From Hahella sp018986435 (GTDB lineage: Bacteria; Pseudomonadota; Gammaproteobacteria; Pseudomonadales; Oleiphilaceae), in NCBI RefSeq assembly GCF_050749805.1, contig NZ_CP192738.1, positions 6,696,001 to 6,760,000 on the forward strand: a stretch of 64,000 nucleotides of DNA. Reading direction: 5' to 3'. Positions 1-8,096 of this stretch are shown here, in pieces (the stretch's first letter is position 1; the number at the start of each line of letters is the position of its first letter). The position numbers were made by a program, and so were the translations under genes. Under the pieces are notes generated by a model, which searched no databases, had not been told where the DNA came from, and saw nothing but the letters and a program-made list of their open reading frames with translations.

Positions 1-587
1 GGTTTACGGGTGAAGCCGCGGGAATTGGGCAACATCAGAGCGAACACGATCAGACACAGAACGCTGACGATGGTCATCGCCACAAAGGCGGATCGCCAGG
101 AAAACGCTTCGCCCACAAAACCGCCTATCAGGCGTCCGCCGATGCCGCCGAGACTGTTGCCGCCAATATACAATCCCACAGCGAACAGCAGCGCCTTGGG
201 CGAGAACTCGTCCCCCATGTAGGCGATGGCCACCGCCGGTAGCCCGCCGAGGAAAAAGCCCTGAGCGGCGCGCAGCGCAACCAGGGCGGAATAGGATTCA
301 ACCTGCGTCAGCAACAAGGTGCACGCTGTAGCGCCGACCAGTGAAATAAGCATGATGGGCTTGCGGCCAACGGCGTCGGAAAGCGGCCCGTATATGAGCA
401 GCGACAAACCCAGCATCAGCGTGGTGATGGTGAAGCTGCCGTTGGCTTCCAACACGGTCAGGTCGAAAGCGTCGGCGATCATCGGCAGCAGTGGCTGGGT
501 GATGTAGACATTGGCGAACGTCATGAAGGAGCCGATACACAGCGCCAATGTCGCCAACCAGAATTGTCTGCCGCCTGATTCGATCAT
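1..587 (-). CDS. MFS transporter, DHA1-type drug/metabolite exporter (partial)
   Basis: Reading the minus strand from the ATG at 587 gives about 195 residues running off the window edge, so only the N-terminal half is present. It starts MIESGGRQFWLATLALC and has hydrophobic segments spaced like the first six helices of a major facilitator. After helix 2 is the MFS motif A, GPLSDAVGRKPIML. The likely role is proton-coupled efflux across the inner membrane; the substrate cannot be read. It is divergent from the LysR gene at 701 with 113 bp between them, the usual layout for an exporter controlled by its neighbour. YnfM-like exporters are the closest group I recognise. Confidence 0.85.
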   Translation of the reverse strand, partial: MIESGGRQFWLATLALCIGSFMTFANVYITQPLLPMIADAFDLTVLEANGSFTITTLMLGLSLLIYGPLSDAVGRKPIMLISLVGATACTLLLTQVESYSALVALRAAQGFFLGGLPAVAIAYMGDEFSPKALLFAVGLYIGGNSLGGIGGRLIGGFVGEAFSWRSAFVAMTIVSVLCLIVFALMLPNSRGFTRK

Positions 588-700
588 GCTACTGCCCCTC
601 AACCGCCTTTCCTGAAATGAAGCTGGATGCAGGATCACTATAGAGCTACAGTTATCATCAATAAAATATATGCTGCTTATACAGTTAATAACGATTACTT
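588..700. promoter_or_regulatory. Divergent promoter region, MFS exporter / LysR regulator
   Basis: This 113 bp gap is AT-rich on the side of the LysR gene and must hold both divergent promoters. An imperfect AT-rich dyad around 665-700 could include a LysR T-N11-A site, but I cannot define a clean operator. Confidence 0.4.
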
Positions 701-1576
701 ATGGATATTAAAAGCCTGCGTTACTTTTACGAGGTCGCCCGCCTCGGCAGTTTCACCCGCGCCGCCGAATCCCTCGGAGTCGCGCAACCGGCGGTCAGTA
801 TGGCGTTGCGCAAACTGGAGACGGAGCTGACGTTAACGCTGCTGCACCGTAACGATCGCCGCATTTCTCTCACGGACGAGGGTGCGATTCTGTATCGCCA
901 TGCGGAAAAGATACTGAGAGCCGCGGACGACGCCGCGCTGGAGATGAGTGAGTTGAAAGGCCTGACCCGCGGCGAGGTGCGCGTGGGAGTGCCCAGTATG
1001 TTGGGGTCTTTTTACTTCCCGCCTATTCTGATGGCTTTTCGCCATCGTTATCCCACCCTGAATCTGTCGGTCATCGAAGGCGGCACCTGGCGTTTGCAGC
1101 AAATGCTGGAGCAAGGAGAACTGGACCTGGGCGTCATCGTGGCGGAATTTGTGCCGGAGGAGTTGGAAGCTCGCTCTTTTCTAAGAGAGCAAATGCTGGT
1201 GACCGTGTCCCAGGAACACCCGTTCGCCAAACAGCAAAGCGTTACGCCGGAGCAGTTTTTCCAGGAGGAACTGGTGATGTTCAAGGAAGGCTACTTTCAC
1301 CGCAAAGTGGTCGACAGACTCGCCAAAGCCGCAGGCGTCACCCCCAACATCGGTTTCGAAACTAACCTGCTGCCACTGATCAAATCCATCATCAAACAAG
1401 GCTTCGGCATCTCCACCCTGCTGGGAATGGTAGTGGAAGAAAACGAAAGCCTCGTCACCATCCCCTTCGATACCCCCATCTGGCTCGACCTCAGCATCGC
1501 CTGGCGCCGCAACGGCTACCTCTCCCGAGCAAACCAGGCCTTTGTGGAGTTTTTGCTGGAGCATAGTGGGCGTTGA
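701..1576 (+). CDS. LysR-family transcriptional regulator
   Basis: The 291-residue protein has the usual LysR length. Residues 1-60 form the winged helix-turn-helix (MDIKSLRYFYEVARLGSFTR, then AAESLGVAQPAVSMALRKLE). The rest is a periplasmic-binding-protein-like effector domain that begins at about residue 90 (GEVRVGVPSMLGS). The effector is unknown; the fold is of the CynR/CysB type. It is divergent from the MFS exporter, which is its most likely target. The gene stops only 5 bp before the repeated tail of the toxin/immunity island begins on the opposite strand. Confidence 0.93.
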   Translation: MDIKSLRYFYEVARLGSFTRAAESLGVAQPAVSMALRKLETELTLTLLHRNDRRISLTDEGAILYRHAEKILRAADDAALEMSELKGLTRGEVRVGVPSMLGSFYFPPILMAFRHRYPTLNLSVIEGGTWRLQQMLEQGELDLGVIVAEFVPEELEARSFLREQMLVTVSQEHPFAKQQSVTPEQFFQEELVMFKEGYFHRKVVDRLAKAAGVTPNIGFETNLLPLIKSIIKQGFGISTLLGMVVEENESLVTIPFDTPIWLDLSIAWRRNGYLSRANQAFVEFLLEHSGR

Positions 1577-1619
1577 GTAGAGATGGTCTATGCAGTCATT
1601 AACTTCCCAAAAGAGAAGC

Positions 1620-1663
1620 AAATCAATAATAAAGCCCCGCACACCTTCTGATTGGGTGTGGGG
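1620..1663 (-). terminator. Rho-independent terminator after second immunity copy
   Basis: On the minus strand an imperfect GC-rich hairpin (arms around 1635-1642 and 1656-1663) is followed by a T-rich stretch CTTTATTATTG. A sibling hairpin follows the first copy at 2550-2595. Confidence 0.65.
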
Positions 1664-1675
1664 TCGGTACTGTTG

Positions 1676-2443
1676 TTACTCTTTACGTAGCTCAACCATG
1701 GACATGATACGTTTAGCGTCTTCAAGCATTCGCTGATATCTCTGTTCATTACGGCCTAATTCAGTCGTCGTCCGAAAGCTAAACGTAAGGTAATAATTAT
1801 TGGTCAATGGATAGGCCCAATAATATGTAATATTGGCGCCAGCAATCCCCTCTCCATCAATGCTATAGTGTAACCACTCAACACCATTGATCCGTTCCTT
1901 AACGTAGATTTCTGGTAGCAGTACTAACACCAATCTCCTGACAGGGATGTAACCCTTAGCTCTTACCTCGTCAGGGTTATCAAAATCATATCGCTTCTGC
2001 CAGTTGCTTCCCGGCACTCCATCAATATTTTTTTCTGCTTCGTAGTAATTCCAATAGTCCTCTCTCAGATAAGACTCCAGACTTTCGAGATCACTTCCAC
2101 CAAGAGGTGAATTGGGATTTATTCGGTTAACGTCGATATGCAAGCTCATCTTGCTCAGCAGCCCAGAATCTCCCTGTAAAAAAAGCCCTCTGTAAGCCCA
2201 CCACTCGAACTCCATTTGAACGAAAGTATGGTTATATAGATTCTTGGGGTCATACGAATCAAATAGGTCTGCGTTTAAATTAAGCCTAGATGGAACTGGG
2301 GCGTCAGGCATACCAACATCAATAGTATTCCCCGGCAGCTTGTACCGTAATTGGTCGTCACCAATTACGCACTCCTTTACGTTCAGCTCTGAAAAGTTCG
2401 GCCCCTTCCCTGTCAGTGCAGGGGCTAACAAATTTTTTAGCAT
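1676..2443 (-). CDS. Putative immunity protein, second tandem copy
   Basis: The product is 255 residues from the ATG at 2443. An in-frame upstream ATG at 2497 would add 18 residues that are only a remnant of the toxin's C-terminus, so I take 2443, the position homologous to the start of the first copy. The first 15 residues (MLKNLLAPALTGKGP) and the last 11 (RIMSMVELRKE) are identical to the upstream paralogue; the core is strongly diverged. There is no signal peptide or membrane segment, so it should act in the cytoplasm. I do not recognise a named family. Immunity function is inferred from position beside the lipase-like gene and from the duplication pattern typical of polymorphic toxin loci. 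Base composition is AT-richer than the flanks. Confidence 0.7.
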   Translation of the reverse strand: MLKNLLAPALTGKGPNFSELNVKECVIGDDQLRYKLPGNTIDVGMPDAPVPSRLNLNADLFDSYDPKNLYNHTFVQMEFEWWAYRGLFLQGDSGLLSKMSLHIDVNRINPNSPLGGSDLESLESYLREDYWNYYEAEKNIDGVPGSNWQKRYDFDNPDEVRAKGYIPVRRLVLVLLPEIYVKERINGVEWLHYSIDGEGIAGANITYYWAYPLTNNYYLTFSFRTTTELGRNEQRYQRMLEDAKRIMSMVELRKE

Positions 2444-2549
2444 CCACTTAACCTGCTCTTTGATAACTCGAGCCGCCGCTCTATCGCGACCGCACAACTG
2501 TAATTATGGCGATCGTCTATGCAGTCATTAACTTTTCAGAAGAAGAGCA

Positions 2550-2595
2550 AATCAATAATAACTAGCCCCACACGCGTTCTGGTTGGGTGAGGGGC
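2550..2595 (-). terminator. Rho-independent terminator after first immunity copy
   Basis: The hairpin has arms GCCCC (2565-2569) and GGGGC (2591-2595) with further pairing inside one mismatch. On the minus strand it is followed by TAGTTATTATTG. It is homologous to the terminator at 1620-1663. Confidence 0.6.
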
Positions 2596-2606
2596 CGGAA
2601 CCGTTA

Positions 2607-3347
2607 TTACTCTTTACGTAGCTCCACCATGGACATGATACGGCCTGCATCTTCAACCATACGCTCTCGTCTTAATTCCTTGATATCACCATGTTCAAAG
2701 AGCATCCAGAAAGACACAGTAAGGTAAAAATTTTCACTTACTGGATACGCCCAATAATATGTGTAACGGTATCCCGCACGACCTTCTGGACCTATCTGAT
2801 AAGACAGCCATGAAGCGTCATTAATATTTTCGATATCATAGCTTTCAGGCAGGGTTACTAGATAGTGATCTGGCACTTCCCCTTTCGTGAAGGCATCGTC
2901 TTTAAACTTTTGCCTAGCTTTCCAGTTTATTCCGCCCTCTGACTCATAGTAACGAGAAAAGTCATTTTCTAAGTAGCTTTTCAGACTTTCTAAATTTCCT
3001 GTCTTTATTGTCGTATGAGGTTCAGCACGATTAACGTCTATGTTTAACGCCAAACTACATAAACGTCCAAAATTTCCCTGAAGAATAAACCCACGGTACT
3101 CCCATGACTCGCATTGAACCTGAATATATGACCTATTGAACGCCTGCTTGTACGATGTTTGGTCAAAAAGTTCTGGCTGGAGATTTACCATTAAAGGAAA
3201 GTTCGGTCTTCTAACACCTTTCAGACCAAGATTTCCTGGCAACTTGTATCCAAGTACATAGTCGCCTATTCGGCACTCTTTTTCAGAAAGATGAGAATAA
3301 TCAGGCCCCTTTCCTGTCAGTGCAGGGGCTAGCAAATTTTTTAGCAT
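2607..3347 (-). CDS. Putative immunity protein, toxin-proximal copy
   Basis: This 246-residue cytoplasmic-looking protein (no signal peptide, no membrane helix) is a paralogue of the product of 1676-2443. Its start overlaps the stop of the lipase-like gene (ATGCTAA, 3341-3347), so the two are probably translationally coupled, as expected for an effector and its antidote. Aromatic-rich stretches such as YTYYWAYPVSENFYLTVSF near the C-terminus are shared with the paralogue and suggest a beta-rich fold. I do not recognise the family; immunity is inferred from coupling and duplication. Confidence 0.72.
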   Translation of the reverse strand: MLKNLLAPALTGKGPDYSHLSEKECRIGDYVLGYKLPGNLGLKGVRRPNFPLMVNLQPELFDQTSYKQAFNRSYIQVQCESWEYRGFILQGNFGRLCSLALNIDVNRAEPHTTIKTGNLESLKSYLENDFSRYYESEGGINWKARQKFKDDAFTKGEVPDHYLVTLPESYDIENINDASWLSYQIGPEGRAGYRYTYYWAYPVSENFYLTVSFWMLFEHGDIKELRRERMVEDAGRIMSMVELRKE

Positions 3348-4504
3348 CCACTTAACCTGCTCTGTTCTTTAATAACCCGAGCCGCCGCTCTATCGCGACC
3401 GCACAACTGTAAGTGTCTAATACTGCATTCCTGACTTAAATACGGCAAGGTATGCGGACTGGTCTGCATTGGGCGGTCGCCGATACCAAACACATATAAA
3501 CTAAATCTTAAACAGCGCTTAGTTGTAGACCATGACCAATCATTATTCCCCGCAAGATTTGGGACCAAATCAAATGGACTATCTCTATCCATATCAACAA
3601 CTTTGATTCCCGCTTGCGCAAAAGCAGCTTTCGCCCGGTCCTTATTATTTCCGCCAGAGTGGACAGCTACTTGCTGCCCTTCCAGGCGTATTCCCATGTT
3701 GTTTATTTTTTCAACTGCGCGAGTAAAAATTATCCCTCCTTGGCTATGACAAACCCACTTGATTTTGCGGCCTTTTCTTTGACAATCCAATAACACCGCC
3801 ACCAATTGGTTACAGACTTTAGATGAACCTATTTTATCTTCCATACACTCAAACAAGTCCAGAACCACTCCTTGCGATGGATTATGAAATAGAGTGTAGT
3901 CTTGAAAATGATCATCCCAGTAAGCCGTATCAAGATGCACTCCCATTAACCAAGTGGCCTTTTCCAAGTCATTAAGCATACCATTCACAGCAGCATGGTC
4001 AGTTTTGACCTCCACTACAGGAGTTGGACCTCCCCACGACCTTGGTAATGCCAGTACATCGGCACTATCCGAATGTTCATGATATCGAGTATTAGATACC
4101 CTTGGAATTTCGTACAACCCAGGCTTTTCCTGCCACCTAAAACGCCTGCTACCGACTACCTTTTCGTTGATCCCGATAGCGCTAATTATGATCTTGTCTG
4201 AGTTGACGCTGTAAACCAGATTAAGGTTGCCCGCCGCCGCAATACCGTCGGTTTTTGAGCGCATGAACATTGGCTTTAACGTAAAGCCACTGCTGGCCTG
4301 CCCATATCCACCGTCTGAAACAAGCTTTGATATGGCCCGGTAAACTTCCGTTTGTTGGTAGGTGTTAAGGTTTCTTAGAAAGATATTGGCTTCTTTAGTG
4401 ATGAAGAGCCGTTTTCCCGTAGTATTTTGGCGAGGCCCCCAGCCATTGGTAGGATCTTCCAATGGGATTAGCTGGTGGTGTTCGGGGATGTTGCTTTCTT
4501 GCAT
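3341..4504 (-). CDS. Putative lipase-type antibacterial effector (alpha/beta hydrolase)
   Basis: The 387-residue protein starts at an ATG preceded by AGGAA. The C-terminal half looks like an alpha/beta-hydrolase lipase: the nucleophile elbow is KWVCHSQGGIIF with Ser254, and Asp312 (SPFDLVPNLAG) and His351 (SPHTLPYL) sit where the triad acid and base should be. Residues 31-121 form a separate small domain of unknown role, faintly like a RelE/ParE fold. There is no signal peptide. A cytoplasmic lipase followed by a coupled, duplicated gene is the architecture of type VI secretion phospholipase effectors with immunity genes, but no VgrG, PAAR or Hcp gene is nearby, so the delivery route is unknown. 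Its composition is AT-richer than neighbouring genes, consistent with transfer. It could instead be a housekeeping lipase with an accessory protein. Confidence 0.68.
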   Translation of the reverse strand: MQESNIPEHHQLIPLEDPTNGWGPRQNTTGKRLFITKEANIFLRNLNTYQQTEVYRAISKLVSDGGYGQASSGFTLKPMFMRSKTDGIAAAGNLNLVYSVNSDKIIISAIGINEKVVGSRRFRWQEKPGLYEIPRVSNTRYHEHSDSADVLALPRSWGGPTPVVEVKTDHAAVNGMLNDLEKATWLMGVHLDTAYWDDHFQDYTLFHNPSQGVVLDLFECMEDKIGSSKVCNQLVAVLLDCQRKGRKIKWVCHSQGGIIFTRAVEKINNMGIRLEGQQVAVHSGGNNKDRAKAAFAQAGIKVVDMDRDSPFDLVPNLAGNNDWSWSTTKRCLRFSLYVFGIGDRPMQTSPHTLPYLSQECSIRHLQLCGRDRAAARVIKEQSRLSGC

Positions 4505-4952
4505 GGCGCTTTCCTGAGCTGACTATAAAACGAACAATGGTAGCGATTTCCCCCAACTAAGCCATCATCCACTTGGCCGAGATCAATTGGCTGACAGGGT
4601 GTAACCTAGAATAGTTCGATGAAAATTCAACCATGCCTAGTGATGCCAGCGGACTAAAGTAGCTTTATCGAACTTTCCACAGTTCCATTTACATTCGGAA
4701 ACTGGCATCGGGATACAACAAAAAAGTAGATAGCCGCACACAATTAGCTGCTTGGGCAGTTCCACCGAAATACCCCAACCAACCTCCATATCCCAATCCG
4801 TAAAATTTCTTTAACGCACGCACGCTCCGGGGTGCGGTGGACTATACTGAGAGTGAAGGCGTAGGCCCGCCGGGGAGTAGTAATACGGCGCAGATCTATG
4901 ACAGTCCTTGTCGTCGTCACAATCAGCAACAGCACTTGCGTTCGGTTCAAAG
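4505..4952. other. Intergenic region, island edge
   Basis: This 448 bp stretch lies between the divergent lipase gene and the penicillin-binding protein gene. No convincing gene, tRNA, terminator or long repeat is visible. A TATACT hexamer at 4843-4848 could be the -10 element for the downstream gene, but I see no matching -35. It probably also holds the promoter of the lipase/immunity operon near 4510-4620. Confidence 0.4.
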
Positions 4953-7900
4953 ATGGGCGTGTTTTCGCATATTCATCTCCCTGATTCCGAATCCCAGCCG
5001 GATTCTCTGCCCTCTTTTGTCGAAAATGAGCAAGGGGCGGGGTTGAAGAGGGTGTTGTTGCGCATTACCGCGCTTATTCTGGTCGTGGGAACTCTCCTTT
5101 TTTACTTTGAAAGTCACACTTCACGTTTTCAGGCGCGGTTGTTTTCGCGCTACGCCGGTCAACTGAACTACAGCCTTACTGCGGGGCCTGCGGAGGCGGT
5201 GCGCTATCCGGAGCAGGGACCGTTTGATAAGCGTTTGGGGTATGTCGCTCTGCCGGATTTTCTGCAGCAACTGAATCAACAAAGCTGGGAAGTTAAATCC
5301 CAAGCCAGTTTCTCTCCCGCCTTGATGGAGTACACCTCCCACGGCCTGTTCCCGCCCTATCGGGAGAAGTCACAGGCGGGACTGGATATTCTCGACTGTC
5401 GCGGGGACGTGATGTACCGCAACCGTTATCCACAGCGGATTTATGACGACTTTGAATCCGTGCCGCCGCTGGTGGCGAGCACGTTGCTGTTTATTGAGAA
5501 CCGCAACCTGCTGGATACAGAGCACCCGCTGATTAATCCCGCGGTGGACTGGGGGCGCTTCAGCAAGGCCGCCGTCGTGCGCATCGGCAACACGTTAGGC
5601 GGAGATTTCGCCTCTATGGGCGGCAGTACCCTGGCCACGCAAATGGAAAAGTATCGCCATTCCGCTGAAGGACTGACTTCCTCACCCCGCGACAAGCTGC
5701 TGCAAATGCTGTCCGCCAGCGTGCGCGCTTATCAGGCCGGGCCGGAAACGCTGTCCGCCCGCAAGGATCTGGTGCTGTCCTACCTGAATACGGTCCCGCT
5801 GGCCGCCGCGCCCGGTCAGGGCGAAGTACACGGCGTCGGCGATGGTTTATGGGTCTGGTTTGGGGCGGACTTTATTGAGGCCAATCACCTCCTCAACATG
5901 AACGGCGCGGAAGGCGAGCTGCTGGAAAAGCAGGCGCAGACGCTGCGCCGCATATTGTCCCTGATGATCGCACATCGACGCCCTTCCTATTATCTGATGC
6001 AAGGCCGCGCCGACCTGGAGAATCTCACTGACAGCTATCTGCGCCTGATGGCCAATGGCGGCGAGATTGGCGCGCCGTTGCGGGACGCCGCCCTGGGGCA
6101 ACGCACGCGCTATCGTGATTTTACGGAAGCCCGCGTGGTGACGCCGGTGGATGCGGACAAAGGCGTCAATGTGGCGCGCCTGCGTCTGGCGCGGATGTTC
6201 AATTTGTCCCTGTACGACCTGGATCGCACCGATCTGACTGCCTCCTCTACCCTGCAGGGCAGCCTGCAACGTCAGGTGTCCGCCTATTTGCGCGGCCTGA
6301 GCGACCCTGAATTCGCCAAAGCCACTGGACTGGTAGGGCCGCGTTTACTGTCCGAGGGGCAGGCGCGGGAGGTGTATTACAGCTTCACCCTGTTCGAGCG
6401 CTCCGCCACCGGTAACCGGGTGCGGGTGCAGACCGACAACACCGGACAGCCCTTCGACATCAACGAGGGCAGCAAGCTGGAGCTGGGCTCCACCGCCAAA
6501 CTGCGGGTGCTGGCCAGCTATCTGGAATTAGTCGCCACGTTGCATCTGACTTACGCCGCCGAGGACGAAGAAGTCCTGCGTCGCACCGCCAAGACGTCAC
6601 ATGATCCCATCACCGCCTGGGCGTTGGAGTATCTAATCCAGGCGGAGGACAAATCCCTGCCGCCCATGCTGCAGGCGGCGCTGGACAGACGTTATTCCGC
6701 CAATCCAGAAGAGATATTCTTCACAGGCGGCGGGGTTCATACCTTCCGCAATTTCAGCAGTCAGGACAATCATCGCTTTCCCACTGTGCGAGAGTCCCTG
6801 CGCGAGTCCATCAACCTGCCCTTCGTGCGCTTGTTGCAGGATCTGGTGCGCCATGAGATCAACGCCAACCAGCAGGACAACCGGCAATTACTGGGAGACC
6901 CCAACGATCCCCGTCGCCATGAATATCTGGCGCGCTTCGCCGACCGCGAGGGGCTGATCTTCCTGCAACGTTTCTGGAGCGCCTATCAGGGTAAAAGCAG
7001 CGAGGAGCAACTGGATATATTTCTGGACCGTCTGCGCCTGAATCCGGTGCGGCTGGCGGCGGCGCATCGCTATATCTTCCCCTATTCGGATCTGCGCACC
7101 TTCGAGACTTTTCTGACGCAGCGACTGCCCCATGACAGAATCAGCGACGAACGCATGGAAGAATTGTTCGTACGCTATGCCCCCGGCGCTTTCAGCCTGC
7201 CGGATCAAGCCTATATCGCCGAAGCGCATCCGTTGGAGTTGTGGTTGCTAGCGTATTTACAGAAACATCCGCAGGCGGAGTTCGCTGAACTGTCCGCCGC
7301 CAGTCGCGAACGTCGCCAGGAAGTGTATGGCTGGCTGTTCCGCACCCGCGCCAAGAATGCGCAGGACTCCCGTATCCGAACCATGCTCGAAGTAGAGGCT
7401 TTCGCCAACCTGCATCAGCGCTGGCGTCGTCTGGGCTATCCTTTCGACCATCTTGTGCCCTCGCTGGCCTCCGCTCTGGGCAGTTCCGGCGACCGTCCCG
7501 CCGCCCTGGCGGAGTTGATGGGCATCATCCTCAACGATGGCCTGCGCCTGCCCACCTTCCGCCTGGATCAGTTGCATTTCGCTGCGGAGACGCCTTATGA
7601 AGTGAAATTGCGGCACTATCGCACCACTGCCGACCGGGTCATGGACCCGTATGTGGCGGCGGCATTGAGAGACGCGTTGTCAGACGTGGTTGAGGCTGGT
7701 ACGGCGCGGCGCCTGCAAGGCGGTTTCGTACTGCCCGATGGACGCATGCTGGCGTTGGGCGGCAAGACCGGTACAGGCGACAACCGTATCTTCAATATCT
7801 CCGATAACGGGCGTCGCAGCGGCGGCACGGCGCTCAATCGCACCGCCACCTTTGTGTTCTATCTGGGAAGCAACCATTTCGGCGCGCTTACCGCCTATGT

Positions 7901-8081
7901 GCCGGGCAAAGCCTCCAGCGACTTCCATTTCACCTCCGCGCTGCCTGTGCAGGTATTACGCGGCATGGCGCCGATTCTGGAGCCCTACCTCACCCCCGGC
8001 GACGTGACCCTGTGCATTGACACCGTCAAGCCGCATCAGGAGCTGGCGCAGGCGGAAGTGGATATGCTTCCGCCGCTATAG
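4953..8081 (+). CDS. Class A penicillin-binding protein (GT51 transglycosylase/transpeptidase)
   Basis: Starting at the ATG at 4953 gives 1042 residues; a TTG at 4908 would add 15. One membrane helix (about residues 36-52, ALILVVGTLLFYF) anchors it in the inner membrane. The GT51 transglycosylase domain shows FIENRNLL (acidic residue about 182) and MGGSTLATQ. The transpeptidase motifs are STAK (nucleophile about Ser513), SIN (about 619-621) and KTG (about 938-940). It should polymerise and crosslink peptidoglycan in the periplasm. About 319 residues separate SIN from KTG, much more than in PBP1a-type enzymes, so a large insertion interrupts the transpeptidase domain. It stands alone and is convergent with the GH8 gene 15 bp downstream. 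It is not a simple mrcA or mrcB match. Confidence 0.85.
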   Translation: MGVFSHIHLPDSESQPDSLPSFVENEQGAGLKRVLLRITALILVVGTLLFYFESHTSRFQARLFSRYAGQLNYSLTAGPAEAVRYPEQGPFDKRLGYVALPDFLQQLNQQSWEVKSQASFSPALMEYTSHGLFPPYREKSQAGLDILDCRGDVMYRNRYPQRIYDDFESVPPLVASTLLFIENRNLLDTEHPLINPAVDWGRFSKAAVVRIGNTLGGDFASMGGSTLATQMEKYRHSAEGLTSSPRDKLLQMLSASVRAYQAGPETLSARKDLVLSYLNTVPLAAAPGQGEVHGVGDGLWVWFGADFIEANHLLNMNGAEGELLEKQAQTLRRILSLMIAHRRPSYYLMQGRADLENLTDSYLRLMANGGEIGAPLRDAALGQRTRYRDFTEARVVTPVDADKGVNVARLRLARMFNLSLYDLDRTDLTASSTLQGSLQRQVSAYLRGLSDPEFAKATGLVGPRLLSEGQAREVYYSFTLFERSATGNRVRVQTDNTGQPFDINEGSKLELGSTAKLRVLASYLELVATLHLTYAAEDEEVLRRTAKTSHDPITAWALEYLIQAEDKSLPPMLQAALDRRYSANPEEIFFTGGGVHTFRNFSSQDNHRFPTVRESLRESINLPFVRLLQDLVRHEINANQQDNRQLLGDPNDPRRHEYLARFADREGLIFLQRFWSAYQGKSSEEQLDIFLDRLRLNPVRLAAAHRYIFPYSDLRTFETFLTQRLPHDRISDERMEELFVRYAPGAFSLPDQAYIAEAHPLELWLLAYLQKHPQAEFAELSAASRERRQEVYGWLFRTRAKNAQDSRIRTMLEVEAFANLHQRWRRLGYPFDHLVPSLASALGSSGDRPAALAELMGIILNDGLRLPTFRLDQLHFAAETPYEVKLRHYRTTADRVMDPYVAAALRDALSDVVEAGTARRLQGGFVLPDGRMLALGGKTGTGDNRIFNISDNGRRSGGTALNRTATFVFYLGSNHFGALTAYVPGKASSDFHFTSALPVQVLRGMAPILEPYLTPGDVTLCIDTVKPHQELAQAEVDMLPPL

Positions 8082-8096
8082 CCTCCGGGTGATCGC

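Larger units (their letters stand above)
1582..2503 (-). repeat. Tandem duplicate unit 2 (toxin tail remnant + immunity gene + terminator)
   Basis: This is the downstream copy of a ~0.9 kb unit. In minus-strand order it holds a fragment of the toxin 3' end (residues CGRDRAAARVIKEQ), a putative immunity gene, a hairpin terminator and a shared tail ending around GTCTATGCAGTCATTAACTT (1587-1606). It aligns with 2511-3412 at both ends, while the middle of the gene has diverged. Confidence 0.8.
2511..3412 (-). repeat. Tandem duplicate unit 1 (toxin 3' end + immunity gene + terminator)
   Basis: This is the upstream copy of the ~0.9 kb unit. It begins inside the true toxin 3' end (3401-3412, GCACAACTGTAA on the plus strand, matching 2492-2503) and ends in the shared tail at 2511. 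Only about 7 bp separate the two units. Confidence 0.8.

Noticed and set aside
2443..2497. Upstream in-frame ATG extending the second immunity copy by 18 residues
   Set aside because: The extra residues are a frameshifted-in remnant of the toxin's C-terminus; the homologous first copy starts at the MLKNLL ATG.
1676..4504. Prophage or insertion element origin for the AT-rich island
   Set aside because: No integrase, transposase, terminal repeats or tRNA boundary is visible; only tandem duplication of the immunity unit.
3341..4504. RelE/ParE toxin assignment for residues 31-121
   Set aside because: The resemblance is weak; no toxin-antitoxin partner of that type is present, and the lipase triad is the better-supported activity.
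4744..4950. 68-residue minus-strand frame before the PBP gene
   Set aside because: No start signal or family; it overlaps the promoter region of the PBP gene.
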